A DNA stretch of 64,000 bases from Pseudomonas extremorientalis (GCF_001870465.1 NZ_MDGK01000058.1:89055-153054), one strand, 5' to 3'. Positions 50,434 to 60,281 are shown, counted from the stretch's first letter. Notes: a model not told the origin generated them from the letters alone. Numbers and translations are program-made.

Positions 50434-52527
50434 TTACTTACCAGCGGCGCTGTACAGGCCACGGAAGTCGGCAGGCGCAACGCCTGCGTCGATACGCACC
50501 TTGCTGGCCACGCCGTCGACGCTGAAGCCGTTTTGCTGCTCCACATACGGCGTATCAATGCCGTTGAGGTAAGCAACTTCAATGGTGTCGCTGCCTTGCT
50601 TGGCAGCCATATACCAGGCCGTTGCCGACGCATCATCAAGACGCGGCTCACCAATCACTTTGGCAAAGCCGCGGATCGGGTTGATGATGCCAGAGTTAGC
50701 ATCAGCGCCCGGCACAGAGGCCGAGTTGATGATTTGGTTGGCCTTGTCTTCCAGGGCCACCGGGGTCAGCACGTAAGCAGGGCGAATGTTCAAGGTGCGA
50801 GGCTTGCCACCATCAACCTGGGTTTTTTGCGAGGCCATTGCAGTCTTACCAGCGATCAAGCTGGCAATGGACAGCTCAGACGCCGGACCGGCCGCGTTGT
50901 TTTTGCGCGAAGCATCAAACAACGACTTACCGTCGCGCATCTTCGGCGGACTGGTCAGTACCGCATAGACCAAATCACCGATGGTCGCGCGCGCTGCCTG
51001 GCCCATCTTGTAAGGCACGTCACTCAACAACGACAGGTCGTCGTTGATGATCGCCTGACGGGTGATCGAAAACAGCTCGCCGTAGGTCGCCAGCGTGATC
51101 GGCTCGCCGCGATCACTTAGGGTGATGTGTTTGTACTCGGCGCCCGGGCGCACTTCGCGCAAGCTCGGGAACTCGCCCAGGCCCACACGCGAAGAGGTTT
51201 TGAAGTCGCTCAACTGCCCTTTTTTGGTCCAGAGCTGGAACGTCTCGGGGGCTTCTTCCCACCCGGTCAAAACCGACTTACCGGCGATATCCAGCAGGAT
51301 CTGCCCGAAGTCGCTAGAACCGTGGGTAAATGCCATGCCGACCATCTGCATCGGGTTGAGCGTCGCCACCAAAATGCCGCGCTCGGTCAGAGATGCACGG
51401 GCCAGCTCGCGCATACTCATGTGGTTCAAGCCGTTGCTGGCCTCGATTGCGGCGATGCCGATCCGCGCCTCCAGGGATGCACGCACCGAATCGCCAACCA
51501 GATTACCGTTGGAAATATGACCGTGCAGACCCGGGATATTCGATGGCGTGGACTGCTCGCCCAACTTGGCCAACAGCTGCGCCCGGGCACTTTCAACAGT
51601 GCAGGCCATGTCAGCTACGCAAGCTTGCAACAGCTCGGAATGGTCAGTTGCAAAACTGCCGAAAGCGGCAGTGATACCGGTACGGCGCACGCCTTCCTCG
51701 GCAATGACCTGGGCGCGAATCTGATCAGCCGACAAGGAATTTGCCGGAGCCGGGGCAGGCGCTGGTGTTGGAGCTGGAGCCGGGGCAGGCACTTGGTTAC
51801 GCGGGTTCATCAGGCTGTTAAAAGCTTCTGGCGGCATGTGTTCAAACTCCTGCATGCGTTTCGATTTGAGTTGTGCGGCAGCTACCAGCGGATCAATCAA
51901 CTGATCAGCGAAGCCGGCTGCCACCGCCTCGCTGCCATCCATCCATGTTTCATCCTTCAACAGCGCGTGGATTTCTTCCGCGCTCTTGCCGGTCTTGCTG
52001 ACGTAGGCCTGCACCAACGTTCCTTCAACCTTGTCGAGCAGATCGGCATAGCGGCGCATATCGTCCGCATCACCGCCCTGCGCGCCCCAGGGCTTGTGGA
52101 TCATCATCATGGCGTTAGTCGGCATATACACCTTGTCGCCCGCCATCGCGATCACGCTGGCCATAGAAGCGGCCAGACCGTCGATGTACACATCTACGCG
52201 GGCCGGGTGGGCCTTGAGCGTGTTGTAAATCGCCATGCCGGCGAACACATCGCCACCGGGCGAGTGAATGCGCAGATTGATTTGTGACACGTCACCACAG
52301 GCGGCCAGATCCTGGGCGAACTGCTTGGCGGTGATACCCCATCCGCCGATCTCGTCATACAGCAGGATCTCGACACTACCGCGCGCCATGGCGCGCATTG
52401 AGTACCAACTCTCCACTGGCTGGTTTGCCGCCGTAATCACGGACGAAACCGACGACTGAACCGACGCCCTGGGCATCGTCAGCGGCGGCGCTTCACGCTT
52501 TCTCTTTTTCGCTTGATAGGTCTGCAT
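50434..52527 (-). CDS. Fused ClpP-like maturation protease and major capsid protein
   Basis: 697 residues. The N-terminal 230 or so are a ClpP-like serine protease: DVSQINLRIHSPGGDVFAGMAIYNTLKA, the catalytic Ser in DGLAASMASVIAMAG, and His in MMMIHKPWGA. After a Pro/Ala linker (APAPTPAPAPAPA) comes a Mu/HK97-type capsid domain (FGQILLDIAGKSVLTGWEEA; FSITRQAIINDDLSLLSDVPYKMGQAA). The single frame makes protease and coat as one chain, which presumably cuts itself. It overlaps the portal gene by 35 bp. Confidence 0.9.
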   Translation of the reverse strand: MQTYQAKKRKREAPPLTMPRASVQSSVSSVITAANQPVESWYSMRAMARGSVEILLYDEIGGWGITAKQFAQDLAACGDVSQINLRIHSPGGDVFAGMAIYNTLKAHPARVDVYIDGLAASMASVIAMAGDKVYMPTNAMMMIHKPWGAQGGDADDMRRYADLLDKVEGTLVQAYVSKTGKSAEEIHALLKDETWMDGSEAVAAGFADQLIDPLVAAAQLKSKRMQEFEHMPPEAFNSLMNPRNQVPAPAPAPTPAPAPAPANSLSADQIRAQVIAEEGVRRTGITAAFGSFATDHSELLQACVADMACTVESARAQLLAKLGEQSTPSNIPGLHGHISNGNLVGDSVRASLEARIGIAAIEASNGLNHMSMRELARASLTERGILVATLNPMQMVGMAFTHGSSDFGQILLDIAGKSVLTGWEEAPETFQLWTKKGQLSDFKTSSRVGLGEFPSLREVRPGAEYKHITLSDRGEPITLATYGELFSITRQAIINDDLSLLSDVPYKMGQAARATIGDLVYAVLTSPPKMRDGKSLFDASRKNNAAGPASELSIASLIAGKTAMASQKTQVDGGKPRTLNIRPAYVLTPVALEDKANQIINSASVPGADANSGIINPIRGFAKVIGEPRLDDASATAWYMAAKQGSDTIEVAYLNGIDTPYVEQQNGFSVDGVASKVRIDAGVAPADFRGLYSAAGK

Positions 52528-54019
52528 TGACGGTCACTTTCCCGTAGAACTTGTGATAGGCGTCGGAGCTGAACACCAGCCCTTTCGCCCGGTTGCTTTC
52601 GATTTCCGCCTGACGCGAGCGCTTAAGTTCTTGCGGGTTTCGCCCACGCGCTCGGATCACTTCGGCCTCATCGGCAAAACCGCCCTGCACCAGCGCATCC
52701 CAGGCGGTCGCCTCATGCACCGGGTTAATCCAGGGCATCACCGGCCCCTGATAAACCGCGCCGTACACCGAATCCATGTTTACGTCGCCTGGCGGCACAA
52801 GCACGCCGCTGACCAACGCCATTTCGATAAAGGCCCGGTAAACCTTGCGCGACCAGTAGTCGATGAATTCGTGTTGCAGCAGGTCGTAACCCAGTTGCGA
52901 CTCCACCAGTTCCTGACGCTGGGCCGAGTAAGTGCCCGTGTAACTGCGCGTCGCCGTGGAGTAACCAATGCGCGTACCCGCCGCAACCGCGCGCAACTGA
53001 CCGTTGCGGAAACTCTCCACAAACTGGCTGGGCCGGTTGCTTTCAATCATCCCCACGTCTTCGCCGGGCAGCAGCCCGTCAAACACCATGCCCGGGGCAA
53101 TCGGAATACTTCGGGCACCAGTGGCCTGACCGTCTTTGCCGGCAGTCGTAGGCGCAACCACGTAGTCGTCGGTCGAGCCCTTTTTGATGAACATCGCCAG
53201 GGCTGCGCTGATACGGGCAGCAACGCGCTCGCTTTCTTCGTAGTCCTTGATGTCCGCCAAGCGCGTCAACACGGCGTGCAACAGAGGCTGGCCCCTGTTC
53301 TGCCCAATTCGCTTGCGGTACGCGATGTGCAACATCCGATCAGCCGGCACGAACTTGGTATCCACCGACATGCTGAAACCCAAGGCACTGCCGGGGTGAC
53401 GCTTAAGCAGGTTGTATCCGACGACCCGGCGCCAGGCGTCGCGTGTGATGCCCTGGCAAATCCCTTTCGATTCGTCGTTATAGCTCCAGGGCAGGTAATC
53501 CGGCTCCAGCAACTCCAGGGTAAAAGGCACTTTATGCAAGTGCTTGAAGTTGGCCACCTTGCCAAACAACTGCTGGGCTAGCGCCTCGCCATCACGTAGC
53601 CAGGTGCGGCACACCAGCCGCTCCATTTGCGCCCGGGTTAGCTCTCCCGAGGTTTCCGGCCGCAAGGACCACTCGGCCCACAGGTCTTTGATTTGCGCCG
53701 CGAACTCCAGGTGAATGTTGCCAGCGTGATCCAGGGGCAGCGGCTCCACCGCGATCCCGGCACCACCCACTACCCGCTCTTCCAACCGGTCGAAAATACC
53801 CGTCACCAGGTCGTGGTCTTCGTCCAACTTTCGAGCCTGGCCGCGCAACGATTCAGCGTCGCGCTGCAACGAGTTGTCAGCGCTTCGCGTTTGTCGCTTC
53901 GCCTTGTGTGTGCGCGTGACCTCGGCAGCCTCAAAGGCTTGGATTCCGCTACGTGCCGCCAGGCGCCGTAACCCCGCACCCGGGCTAACCGCTGCAATGC
54001 AGCGGTCGAGGAAGTTCAA
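52493..54019 (-). CDS. Portal protein (lambda gpB type)
   Basis: 508 residues with the lambda-type portal pattern (RRLAARSGIQAFEAAEVTRTHK; LTRAQMERLVCRTWLRDGEALAQQLFGKV; RIGYSTATRSYTGTYSAQRQELVE). It forms the ring through which DNA is packed and to which connector proteins bind. It lies after the small gpW-like gene as in lambda. Confidence 0.93.
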   Translation of the reverse strand: MNFLDRCIAAVSPGAGLRRLAARSGIQAFEAAEVTRTHKAKRQTRSADNSLQRDAESLRGQARKLDEDHDLVTGIFDRLEERVVGGAGIAVEPLPLDHAGNIHLEFAAQIKDLWAEWSLRPETSGELTRAQMERLVCRTWLRDGEALAQQLFGKVANFKHLHKVPFTLELLEPDYLPWSYNDESKGICQGITRDAWRRVVGYNLLKRHPGSALGFSMSVDTKFVPADRMLHIAYRKRIGQNRGQPLLHAVLTRLADIKDYEESERVAARISAALAMFIKKGSTDDYVVAPTTAGKDGQATGARSIPIAPGMVFDGLLPGEDVGMIESNRPSQFVESFRNGQLRAVAAGTRIGYSTATRSYTGTYSAQRQELVESQLGYDLLQHEFIDYWSRKVYRAFIEMALVSGVLVPPGDVNMDSVYGAVYQGPVMPWINPVHEATAWDALVQGGFADEAEVIRARGRNPQELKRSRQAEIESNRAKGLVFSSDAYHKFYGKVTVNADLSSEKEKA

Positions 54020-54228
54020 CGAAACTCAGCCAGGGCATAACCCGGACTGCCCTGCGCGGCGGCGCGCTGGGCACTAACGCGGCGCTCCCATTCGCGTCGA
54101 CCTGCTTGGATTTGCGGCAGTTCGGCCATGGTGTGGGTGCGGCCATTAAAAATGGTCGTTTTACCCAGCAGAATGGCGGCCTCTGCCTCCAGATACTTGT
54201 CCAGCATCTCCTGCGCGTTTATAGCCAT
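54016..54228 (-). CDS. Head-tail joining protein, lambda gpW-like
   Basis: 70 residues (AQEMLDKYLEAEAAILLGKTTIFNGRTHTMAELPQIQAGRREWERRV), the size and pattern of lambda gpW-type joining proteins. It sits between terminase and portal, overlapping both slightly. Confidence 0.85.
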   Translation of the reverse strand: MAINAQEMLDKYLEAEAAILLGKTTIFNGRTHTMAELPQIQAGRREWERRVSAQRAAAQGSPGYALAEFR

Positions 54229-56282
54229 CCGTTACTTTCCACGTTATGCCAGTCGCCAGGGGCGTCGGCTTGAGTTGATGGGTGCTCAGGCCGCGCCGAC
54301 TCAATCGGCGGCTCTGATTCTTCTGGCTCATTCAGGTCTGGCACTTCCGGCACCTCCCACGCGCCCGTGGCCGGAACGAACTGAGCCTCTAAGGCCAGTT
54401 GCTCCAGATCCAGGCCAAAACGCTCCTGACTGATCCGCAGAGCGGCCAGTGCATACACAAAACAGTCAAGGGCTTCATTGCGGCGGCGGCCGTTGGTCCA
54501 GCGCTGAACCCGGCGGCCTTTGGAAACCACCCATTCTTTACGCTCGCTGGTCAGCTGCTTCATTTCGTCTTCGTCACACACCAGCTCGTTAAGCGGCAAG
54601 TGGATGCACTCAGGCACTGGGCGGTCGCCGTCCGGTTCGATTTTCAAGCGGCTGTAGATCAGCTCCTTGGCGTTGTCCGTACCTACCTCAGTGAGGTAAA
54701 CCCGGTCGCCCTTGGTCTTTTTCTTTGGGAAGGTGGCAATCTTCTTGCCGTAGGTCGCAGCGCCGAACACCGGGATAACCCAGGTGACGCCGTGCTTTTT
54801 GCTTTCCTTGCGAACTTCGTCCGAGTAGTGACCACCGGAGTCCCAGCACCAGCGCTCTACACGCATTAGCGTGCCGTCTTCGCGGGTGAACTGGCGTCGT
54901 ATTTCCTGGCCCACTTTCTTGCGCAGCTCAACGCTTGCAGGGTCACCGGTCAGCACCCAACGGTGGACCAGCCACGCTTCCTCACCGGCGCCGAAAGCCC
55001 AAACACGGCCCTCATAACGGTCATCCTGCGTGTCAATCCCGCCGAACAGCGCGACACCCCGGGCGGGCACTTTCAGGTAGTTGCTACGCCGCTTGGCCAG
55101 CACTTCCCATTCCAGTTTCTCGCCTTGGTCTTCTTCCCAGGCTTCGCCCAATGTGGTGTTGATAAAGGTCTTGAGCTTTCCCCGGTCCTTGCCGACTTTC
55201 AGCCATTCACTGACCACCGAAGCCCAGGTAACGAACTCGGAGTACACGGTCCAGATGTGGAACGTGACAGATCGCGGCGTGGTGATTGGCTGATCATCGG
55301 CGGAAAACCACTCCATGCCGTCGCGGGTCCAAATACCTTGGCGCTCGCAGATGTAGCGGCCAGTAACTGAGGCCTGAATCATTTCGTGGTATTCGAACGT
55401 GCAACCGTTGCCGGACTCGCACAAGTACCAGGCTTTCTCAACCTGGCCGTATCCATCGAGCCGCCAGCGCATGCCGTAAGGCTTGTCGAAGGCTCCCCAT
55501 TTCAAATGCTGCTCTGTGCCGCAGCACGGACATTTGATGTTGAACCGAAGGAAGTGCGGCGACTCATCAGCCGCCCGGCTGATTTGGCAGCCCTCGCCCA
55601 CTGACTCGTCATCCTCACCGCTGGCAACGATCACCCCAGGAGTAGACCCACGTATTGATTTAGGAAACGTCGCGCCTTCAAGGCGCTTATCCCCCAGCAT
55701 CGTCGGGGAGCCCTCACCCTCGATATCGGCGTCGAACTTTGACAGTTCGTCGTAGATCACTTCATCAGGGCTTTTCTCCCGGTAGTTGCGCGCCGCCTTA
55801 CCACCCAGGCACCAAAGCATTTTCGAGTTATCAAAACGCTTTTCGTCCAGGGTGTTATCCCGGTGCTTCACGCCGTACCAGGGCGCCAAAGCGCGCACCA
55901 GGGGAACGTCGCGGATCATCGTTTCGATATGGCGCTTCATCATGGTGTCGGCGTCCGGATCGGTCGGGCACCAGGACAACACGTTGCGTTTCTTGTGCTG
56001 GATCTTGTAGCCCTTATTGGCTACCAGCATCTTGGTATAGCCAACCCGCGCGGACTTCAGCACGTTGACTACAGCGATCAGGTCATTGCCCATCGCATTA
56101 AGAATGGCGACCTGAAACGGCGCCGTGGTCCAGCGCCCCTCCTGATAGGACGACTCGGAGGACAGGTAAAAATGCTTATCGGCCCACTCAACCGCCGTCA
56201 GTGGCGGTTCCTTGTAGAGACCGGTTAGGCCCTTACGGACGCTATCAATCAGCGCCCTCATCCAGGGCTTCGACGAACTCAT
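54219..56282 (-). CDS. Terminase large subunit (lambda gpA family)
   Basis: 687 residues from the ATG at 56282 (GGAG upstream). ATPase part: NVLKSARVGYTKMLVANKGY holds the Walker A variant region, with Walker-B-like VIYDELSKFDAD. A zinc-binding CxxC (FNIKCPCCGTEQHL) and a C-terminal nuclease region (WDSGGHYSDEVRKESKKHG) follow. It pumps and cuts the genome. The lambda type points to cos packaging. Confidence 0.92.
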   Translation of the reverse strand: MSSSKPWMRALIDSVRKGLTGLYKEPPLTAVEWADKHFYLSSESSYQEGRWTTAPFQVAILNAMGNDLIAVVNVLKSARVGYTKMLVANKGYKIQHKKRNVLSWCPTDPDADTMMKRHIETMIRDVPLVRALAPWYGVKHRDNTLDEKRFDNSKMLWCLGGKAARNYREKSPDEVIYDELSKFDADIEGEGSPTMLGDKRLEGATFPKSIRGSTPGVIVASGEDDESVGEGCQISRAADESPHFLRFNIKCPCCGTEQHLKWGAFDKPYGMRWRLDGYGQVEKAWYLCESGNGCTFEYHEMIQASVTGRYICERQGIWTRDGMEWFSADDQPITTPRSVTFHIWTVYSEFVTWASVVSEWLKVGKDRGKLKTFINTTLGEAWEEDQGEKLEWEVLAKRRSNYLKVPARGVALFGGIDTQDDRYEGRVWAFGAGEEAWLVHRWVLTGDPASVELRKKVGQEIRRQFTREDGTLMRVERWCWDSGGHYSDEVRKESKKHGVTWVIPVFGAATYGKKIATFPKKKTKGDRVYLTEVGTDNAKELIYSRLKIEPDGDRPVPECIHLPLNELVCDEDEMKQLTSERKEWVVSKGRRVQRWTNGRRRNEALDCFVYALAALRISQERFGLDLEQLALEAQFVPATGAWEVPEVPDLNEPEESEPPIESARPEHPSTQADAPGDWHNVESNGWL

Positions 56283-56799
56283 CTAGAAGCTCCGGCAAGG
56301 TGTCGGCCAGGTTGACCGCTTCGTTCCGCGTAACGGCTATTTCACGTTGGATAGCCTCGATGTGACGCACCTCGATATCCGGGTGCTTGCGTTTCACTTT
56401 GATGTGAATGGTGTCCAGCGTTGAGCCGAGCATCGCGCTCAACTTGCCCAGAGCGAACAGGCAGAAATCCACCGGCACCAGCTTTTTGGCTTTCACCCGA
56501 TTACGCATTTCTTGGGCGTCGGCTTGCTCAGTGGTCAACCGCAGTTTCTGCTGCGCTTGCTTGTACTCAATCAGCGGATCGATGGGTTGGCCGTCGTCAT
56601 CCAGCGGTTGTTGTTTCTCGCCCTTGTGAACCAGCCGGTTATCCAGCACAGAACGCACGTCATAAAACGACTCCCGGCCAATCTTGGCGATGGGCGTCAC
56701 CCCCCATTTATCGAAGGCTTGCGTGGTAATCCCGAGGCTGTCCGCCATGCGTGATTTGTTCAGCCACTCGGGTTTACGGGTGATCGATTGATTAGCCAT
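56245..56799 (-). CDS. Terminase small subunit (Nu1-like)
   Basis: 184 residues. An N-terminal winged-helix DNA-binding part (SRMADSLGITTQAFDKWGVTPIAKIG) is followed by helices (KQAQQKLRLTTEQADAQEMRNRVKAKKLVPVDFCLFALGKLSAMLGSTLDTI), as in lambda Nu1-like and DUF1441 proteins. It should bind cos near its own gene and recruit the large subunit. It overlaps the large subunit gene by 38 bp. Confidence 0.88.
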   Translation of the reverse strand: MANQSITRKPEWLNKSRMADSLGITTQAFDKWGVTPIAKIGRESFYDVRSVLDNRLVHKGEKQQPLDDDGQPIDPLIEYKQAQQKLRLTTEQADAQEMRNRVKAKKLVPVDFCLFALGKLSAMLGSTLDTIHIKVKRKHPDIEVRHIEAIQREIAVTRNEAVNLADTLPELLDEFVEALDEGAD

Positions 56800-56997
56800 A
56801 ACTACACAACAACCAACCTTTGAAAATGGGTCATATATAGCGAAGACGCGGGGCCCGAATTACCCCCATGAGAGGTGGGGGTCCGGGAGTACCTTTGATT
56901 TTTCGAACCGGCCGCCCTGTCAAGCTAAAAAGGTGAGAAAATTGAAGAAAAGGCCACTTTTTTCACCCTTTTTCTGAATTCACGGCGATTATGGCCA
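56800..56997. other. Intergenic stretch, likely position of cos
   Basis: About 200 bp upstream of the terminase genes. It contains C-rich and G-rich complementary stretches (CCCCCATGAGAGGTGGGGG at about 56863-56881) and runs of A/T. Lambda-like phages place cos just upstream of Nu1. I cannot define the cut site from one sequence. Confidence 0.35.
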
Positions 56998-57735
56998 TTA
57001 CCGGGCCGAAGCCATCGCCTCAGCCCAGGCGGTCGCTGCGTCAGCTTGATAGTTCGCGTTTACGATGTTTTGCCCGATCTTGAAGAACGGGAAAATGGTT
57101 CGATACCTGGGCGCTGAATCCGCGAAGATGAACACCGGCCGAACTGCATCGCCCATGCCCATCGACTTGCGCTCCCACACACCCTGCGTGCCGTCAACAT
57201 CACCTGAGAAGAAGCGATGGGCGTTACCCTTACGTCGACTTTTAGCACTGCCATTGGCGTTTGCTTGATAGCCTCGCGTCGATTCAGCAGCCCCCAGGCC
57301 CGACAGGATCTTCAACATCGTGCCGCGTGACACGTTGCCGTACTGATTCATAAAAGCCGTGGTGGGCACGGCGTATTGGCCGCCGCGCATAATGCCGCGT
57401 GCTATCAACGATTTCTCGAAACGCTTGTGAGGCCGCAGACCACCGCTCACCGACTGCTGAAGGTAAGTGTCGGCAGGAATACCCGACGCCCATGAGTCTT
57501 TGAAGTAGACCTCAGCGGCTCGCGCCTTGGTGGCCATTTTTACGAACAGGCTGTTCAGCGTGGTCGGGGTGGGCCGGTCTAGGCGTTTCTGCATCACCGT
57601 TATGGTGCCCTTCTTGACCCGCTGGGCCAGTAAGGTCGCGGTGCGAGCCATCACAAATGGAATGTGCTTTTTCTCTAGCTCCCGCATGCCCGCAGAAACA
57701 GGGAACGCGTCCAGCGACATGTCGACCTTGAACAT
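56998..57735 (-). CDS. Hypothetical phage virion-associated protein
   Basis: 245 residues, basic. FVMARTATLLAQRVKKGTITVMQKRLDRPTPTTLNSLFV and GNVSRGTMLKILSGLGAAES, plus a final FFKIGQNIVNANYQADAATAWAEAM. The pattern resembles minor head/tail proteins found near terminase genes in Pseudomonas phages. I do not recognise a precise family. Confidence 0.65.
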   Translation of the reverse strand: MFKVDMSLDAFPVSAGMRELEKKHIPFVMARTATLLAQRVKKGTITVMQKRLDRPTPTTLNSLFVKMATKARAAEVYFKDSWASGIPADTYLQQSVSGGLRPHKRFEKSLIARGIMRGGQYAVPTTAFMNQYGNVSRGTMLKILSGLGAAESTRGYQANANGSAKSRRKGNAHRFFSGDVDGTQGVWERKSMGMGDAVRPVFIFADSAPRYRTIFPFFKIGQNIVNANYQADAATAWAEAMASAR

Positions 57736-57758
57736 CGTCCCTCCCCGATTCTGTCGAT

Positions 57759-58103
57759 CTACTGACCGTTAGTGGTACGGCCTGGAGCCGGGTCGCTAAC
57801 GCCCGCCTTACGTGCCAAGAATTGCGTGTACAGGCCACCGGCAACATCTGCACCTATCACGGCGATTACGATGCCCAAGCCGGCCGCCAGGTAGAGGTTG
57901 TTCCACAGGGCCATTGCGAGCAGCAACGTGGCCATACCCAGCAGGCCAGAAGCGAGAAAGCGCAGTGCTACTCGCTGAAGGATTTGGCGAAGGCCAAGAT
58001 CGCTGCCTGATGCGCGAAGCATTTCTCCAGACAAACCGGCGAGGCTCAGCAGAACCAACAACCACAAAGGTACATCGGTCAGCGCCTGATGCTCGGAGTT
58101 CAT
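57759..58103 (-). CDS. Phage holin, superfamily III-type
   Basis: 114 residues with three hydrophobic segments: LWLLVLLSLAGLSGEML, ALRFLASGLLGMATLLLAMALW and LAAGLGIVIAVIGADVAGGL. The size and pattern match LydA-type holins. It opens the inner membrane to release the endolysin, whose gene lies 21 kb away at the other end of the late region. Separation of holin and endolysin genes is common in Pseudomonas myophages. Confidence 0.8.
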   Translation of the reverse strand: MNSEHQALTDVPLWLLVLLSLAGLSGEMLRASGSDLGLRQILQRVALRFLASGLLGMATLLLAMALWNNLYLAAGLGIVIAVIGADVAGGLYTQFLARKAGVSDPAPGRTTNGQ

Positions 58104-58222
58104 CTTGAGTCCTCAAATAGGTCGGCATCCACGTCGTTGGCATCCGCTTTAGGCAAGGAGACAGGCGTGGGGCCGAAAACAAAAAAGCCCCGCTCAGTGG
58201 CAAGGCTTGAAAATAGGAACAA

Positions 58223-58248
58223 AAAACCCGACTCAGTAGCCGGGTTTT
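58223..58248. terminator. Hairpin terminator between holin and KAP gene
   Basis: AAAACCCG-ACTCAGTAGC-CGGGTTTT, an 8-bp stem with A and T tracts. A second, weaker hairpin (AAAAGCCCCGCTCAGTGGC) lies 40 bp to the left. Both lie in the stretch 58104-58395, which otherwise has no gene. Confidence 0.65.
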
Positions 58249-58395
58249 GAAGGCGTCTCGCTGCGTTCACAGCAATACACGCTGCTATGAAAACAGATGT
58301 ATTCCGCGCGGAAAAGTGTTTTTTACCTCGTAGAGAAAAGGTAGATTACCAATGGGAAGCTATGTATCCACCTAAAGAGCAAGGATGTTATCAAC

Positions 58396-60222
58396 GTGAA
58401 CGACGAAAACCTACACGGACTCAATGAAACACACGAAACCTCACACCTAAAAGAGTATTTAGATTACTACAAAACCCTATCAAGCCCAGGATATGGAGTA
58501 TTAGTAACTGGCGACTGGGGATCCGGCAAGACACACCAAGTAACACAAATATTAAAAAAGGACGAAATTTATTATATTAGTTTATTCGGCACACAAACTA
58601 CAGAAGAAATTTATTCAACCGTATATGCAAAAATGCATCCAACACTTGCCATTACAAAGGGACTGGCGAATTCTACGGATGGCGCTGGAGCGGGTCCAGT
58701 TAACGTAGGTGGTCTAGTTGCCGGCTTGGCAAACGCGTTGATAAGAGAGCACGTGAAAAACGACAGAATCCTAGTCTTTGACGATCTTGAACGGAGCAAG
58801 ATCGCCACGAATGACTTACTTGGAATATTCAACAAATATCTAGAGCATCATCAATGCAGAGTAGTTGTCCTGGCACATGACAAAAAAATAGCAGATAGCT
58901 TTATAGGATCCAAAGAGAAAGTATTTGGCCAAACCATAGTTATCACTCCCAAAACCTCGGAAGCATTTGACAGCTTTGTAAAAAATATTAAATCGACAGA
59001 CACCGCAGCAATTATAAATAAACTCAAATCCGTAATCTTAGACATCTTTCACGAATCAGAGACTTATTCTCTTCGAATACTAAAACACTCCATAGAGGAC
59101 TTGACCAGGCTACTCAACCTTCTTGCACCAAAGCATAAAGCTCATGAAGTAGCATTGGCAGAACTCAGCAGTCTTTTCGTTGCACTTAGCCTAGAAATCA
59201 GGGCAGGCCGCTTAGTTGGTACAGACCTTGTGGACCGAGCCAATACTATATTTAGACATAAAATGGCATCAACTAGAGATTTCACAACTCCGCGACCCTC
59301 GATTTACAATGCAGCTGAGAGATATAACAGTATCGACTTAGGCAATCGCATATTAAATGATGACATACTCATAAGAATGCTTACCAAAGGCATCTATTCC
59401 GAGCCACTACTCCACGCATCATTAAACGAGAGCCTTTACTTCACAAAGGCTGCCGACTTGCCTGCGTGGAAAGTTTTCATGAAGTTTGACGAACTGAGCG
59501 AGTCCGAATCTCGCGACGCAGCAGAAAAACTTATTAGTCAATTCGATGAGAGAGAGATAACCACCCCTGGTGAAATGTTTCATCTATTTGCATTCAGATT
59601 TCTCCTATCAGAAATGACTATAATAAATAGAAGTCTCGACGAAGTCGAAGACGAATGCAAAAAGTACATTGACGACCTTCTTACCCAGAACAAAGTTAAA
59701 CCGCTAAGAGGAGACATTCATCATAGCGGAACCTCATACTCTAACATTTATGACAACTACGCTAGCTGGGTCGAAGATAGCTACAAACCTCACTTCTTCA
59801 GAATAAATGACTATTTCAGAGATATTGAACGCCAGGCCACGATAAAAAGTTATCCTGAGTTCTCAAAAATACTCACAAACCTAATATCAACAGACGGAGC
59901 AAAATTCGCTGAAAAAGTCAGCCATACAAATAGCGGAAACAATGATTATGCAACCATTGATATTATGCCATGCATTAACGCTAGCGATTTTGTCCAAGAA
60001 TGGATGGGATCACCAGCAAAACACTGGAGACATATTAGCAGAGGAATAGAGCAAAGATATTCTTCAGGGCAACTTTCCGGCACCCTCAAAACTGAAAAAC
60101 CTTGGTTAGTTGAGGTCATGCGCCTAATTGACCGAGAACATGAAAAAGCCACACAGTTCAGAAAAAAACGAATTAGTCGAATTTGGTCAACTGACTTTAG
60201 AGATTTAGTTAATCAATCTTAG
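58396..60222 (+). CDS. KAP-family P-loop NTPase, likely phage-exclusion cargo gene
   Basis: 608 residues starting at GTG 58396. Walker A is GDWGSGKT (39-46), Walker B ILVFDDLER (125-133), and a sensor-like VVVLAHDKKI follows. A Gly/Ala/Val segment (GPVNVGGLVAGLANALI) lies between them, where KAP proteins carry inserted segments. The C-terminal 400 residues are helical and unassigned. The gene is AT-rich, points opposite to all neighbours, and is framed by terminators: signs of an inserted cargo gene. KAP proteins include PifA of F, which blocks T7. The defence role is inferred. Confidence 0.8.
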   Translation: MNDENLHGLNETHETSHLKEYLDYYKTLSSPGYGVLVTGDWGSGKTHQVTQILKKDEIYYISLFGTQTTEEIYSTVYAKMHPTLAITKGLANSTDGAGAGPVNVGGLVAGLANALIREHVKNDRILVFDDLERSKIATNDLLGIFNKYLEHHQCRVVVLAHDKKIADSFIGSKEKVFGQTIVITPKTSEAFDSFVKNIKSTDTAAIINKLKSVILDIFHESETYSLRILKHSIEDLTRLLNLLAPKHKAHEVALAELSSLFVALSLEIRAGRLVGTDLVDRANTIFRHKMASTRDFTTPRPSIYNAAERYNSIDLGNRILNDDILIRMLTKGIYSEPLLHASLNESLYFTKAADLPAWKVFMKFDELSESESRDAAEKLISQFDEREITTPGEMFHLFAFRFLLSEMTIINRSLDEVEDECKKYIDDLLTQNKVKPLRGDIHHSGTSYSNIYDNYASWVEDSYKPHFFRINDYFRDIERQATIKSYPEFSKILTNLISTDGAKFAEKVSHTNSGNNDYATIDIMPCINASDFVQEWMGSPAKHWRHISRGIEQRYSSGQLSGTLKTEKPWLVEVMRLIDREHEKATQFRKKRISRIWSTDFRDLVNQS

Positions 60223-60240
60223 CCGTAATAGATTTTTTGG

Positions 60241-60271
60241 AGGGCCCCAGATAATTGAGGCCCTTGCTTTT
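60241..60271 (+). terminator. Terminator of the KAP gene
   Basis: AGGGCC-(loop)-GGCCCT followed by TGCTTTT, 19 bp after the stop codon. It separates the inserted gene from the convergent antiterminator-like gene. Confidence 0.65.
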
Positions 60272-60281
60272 CAAAGAAAAT

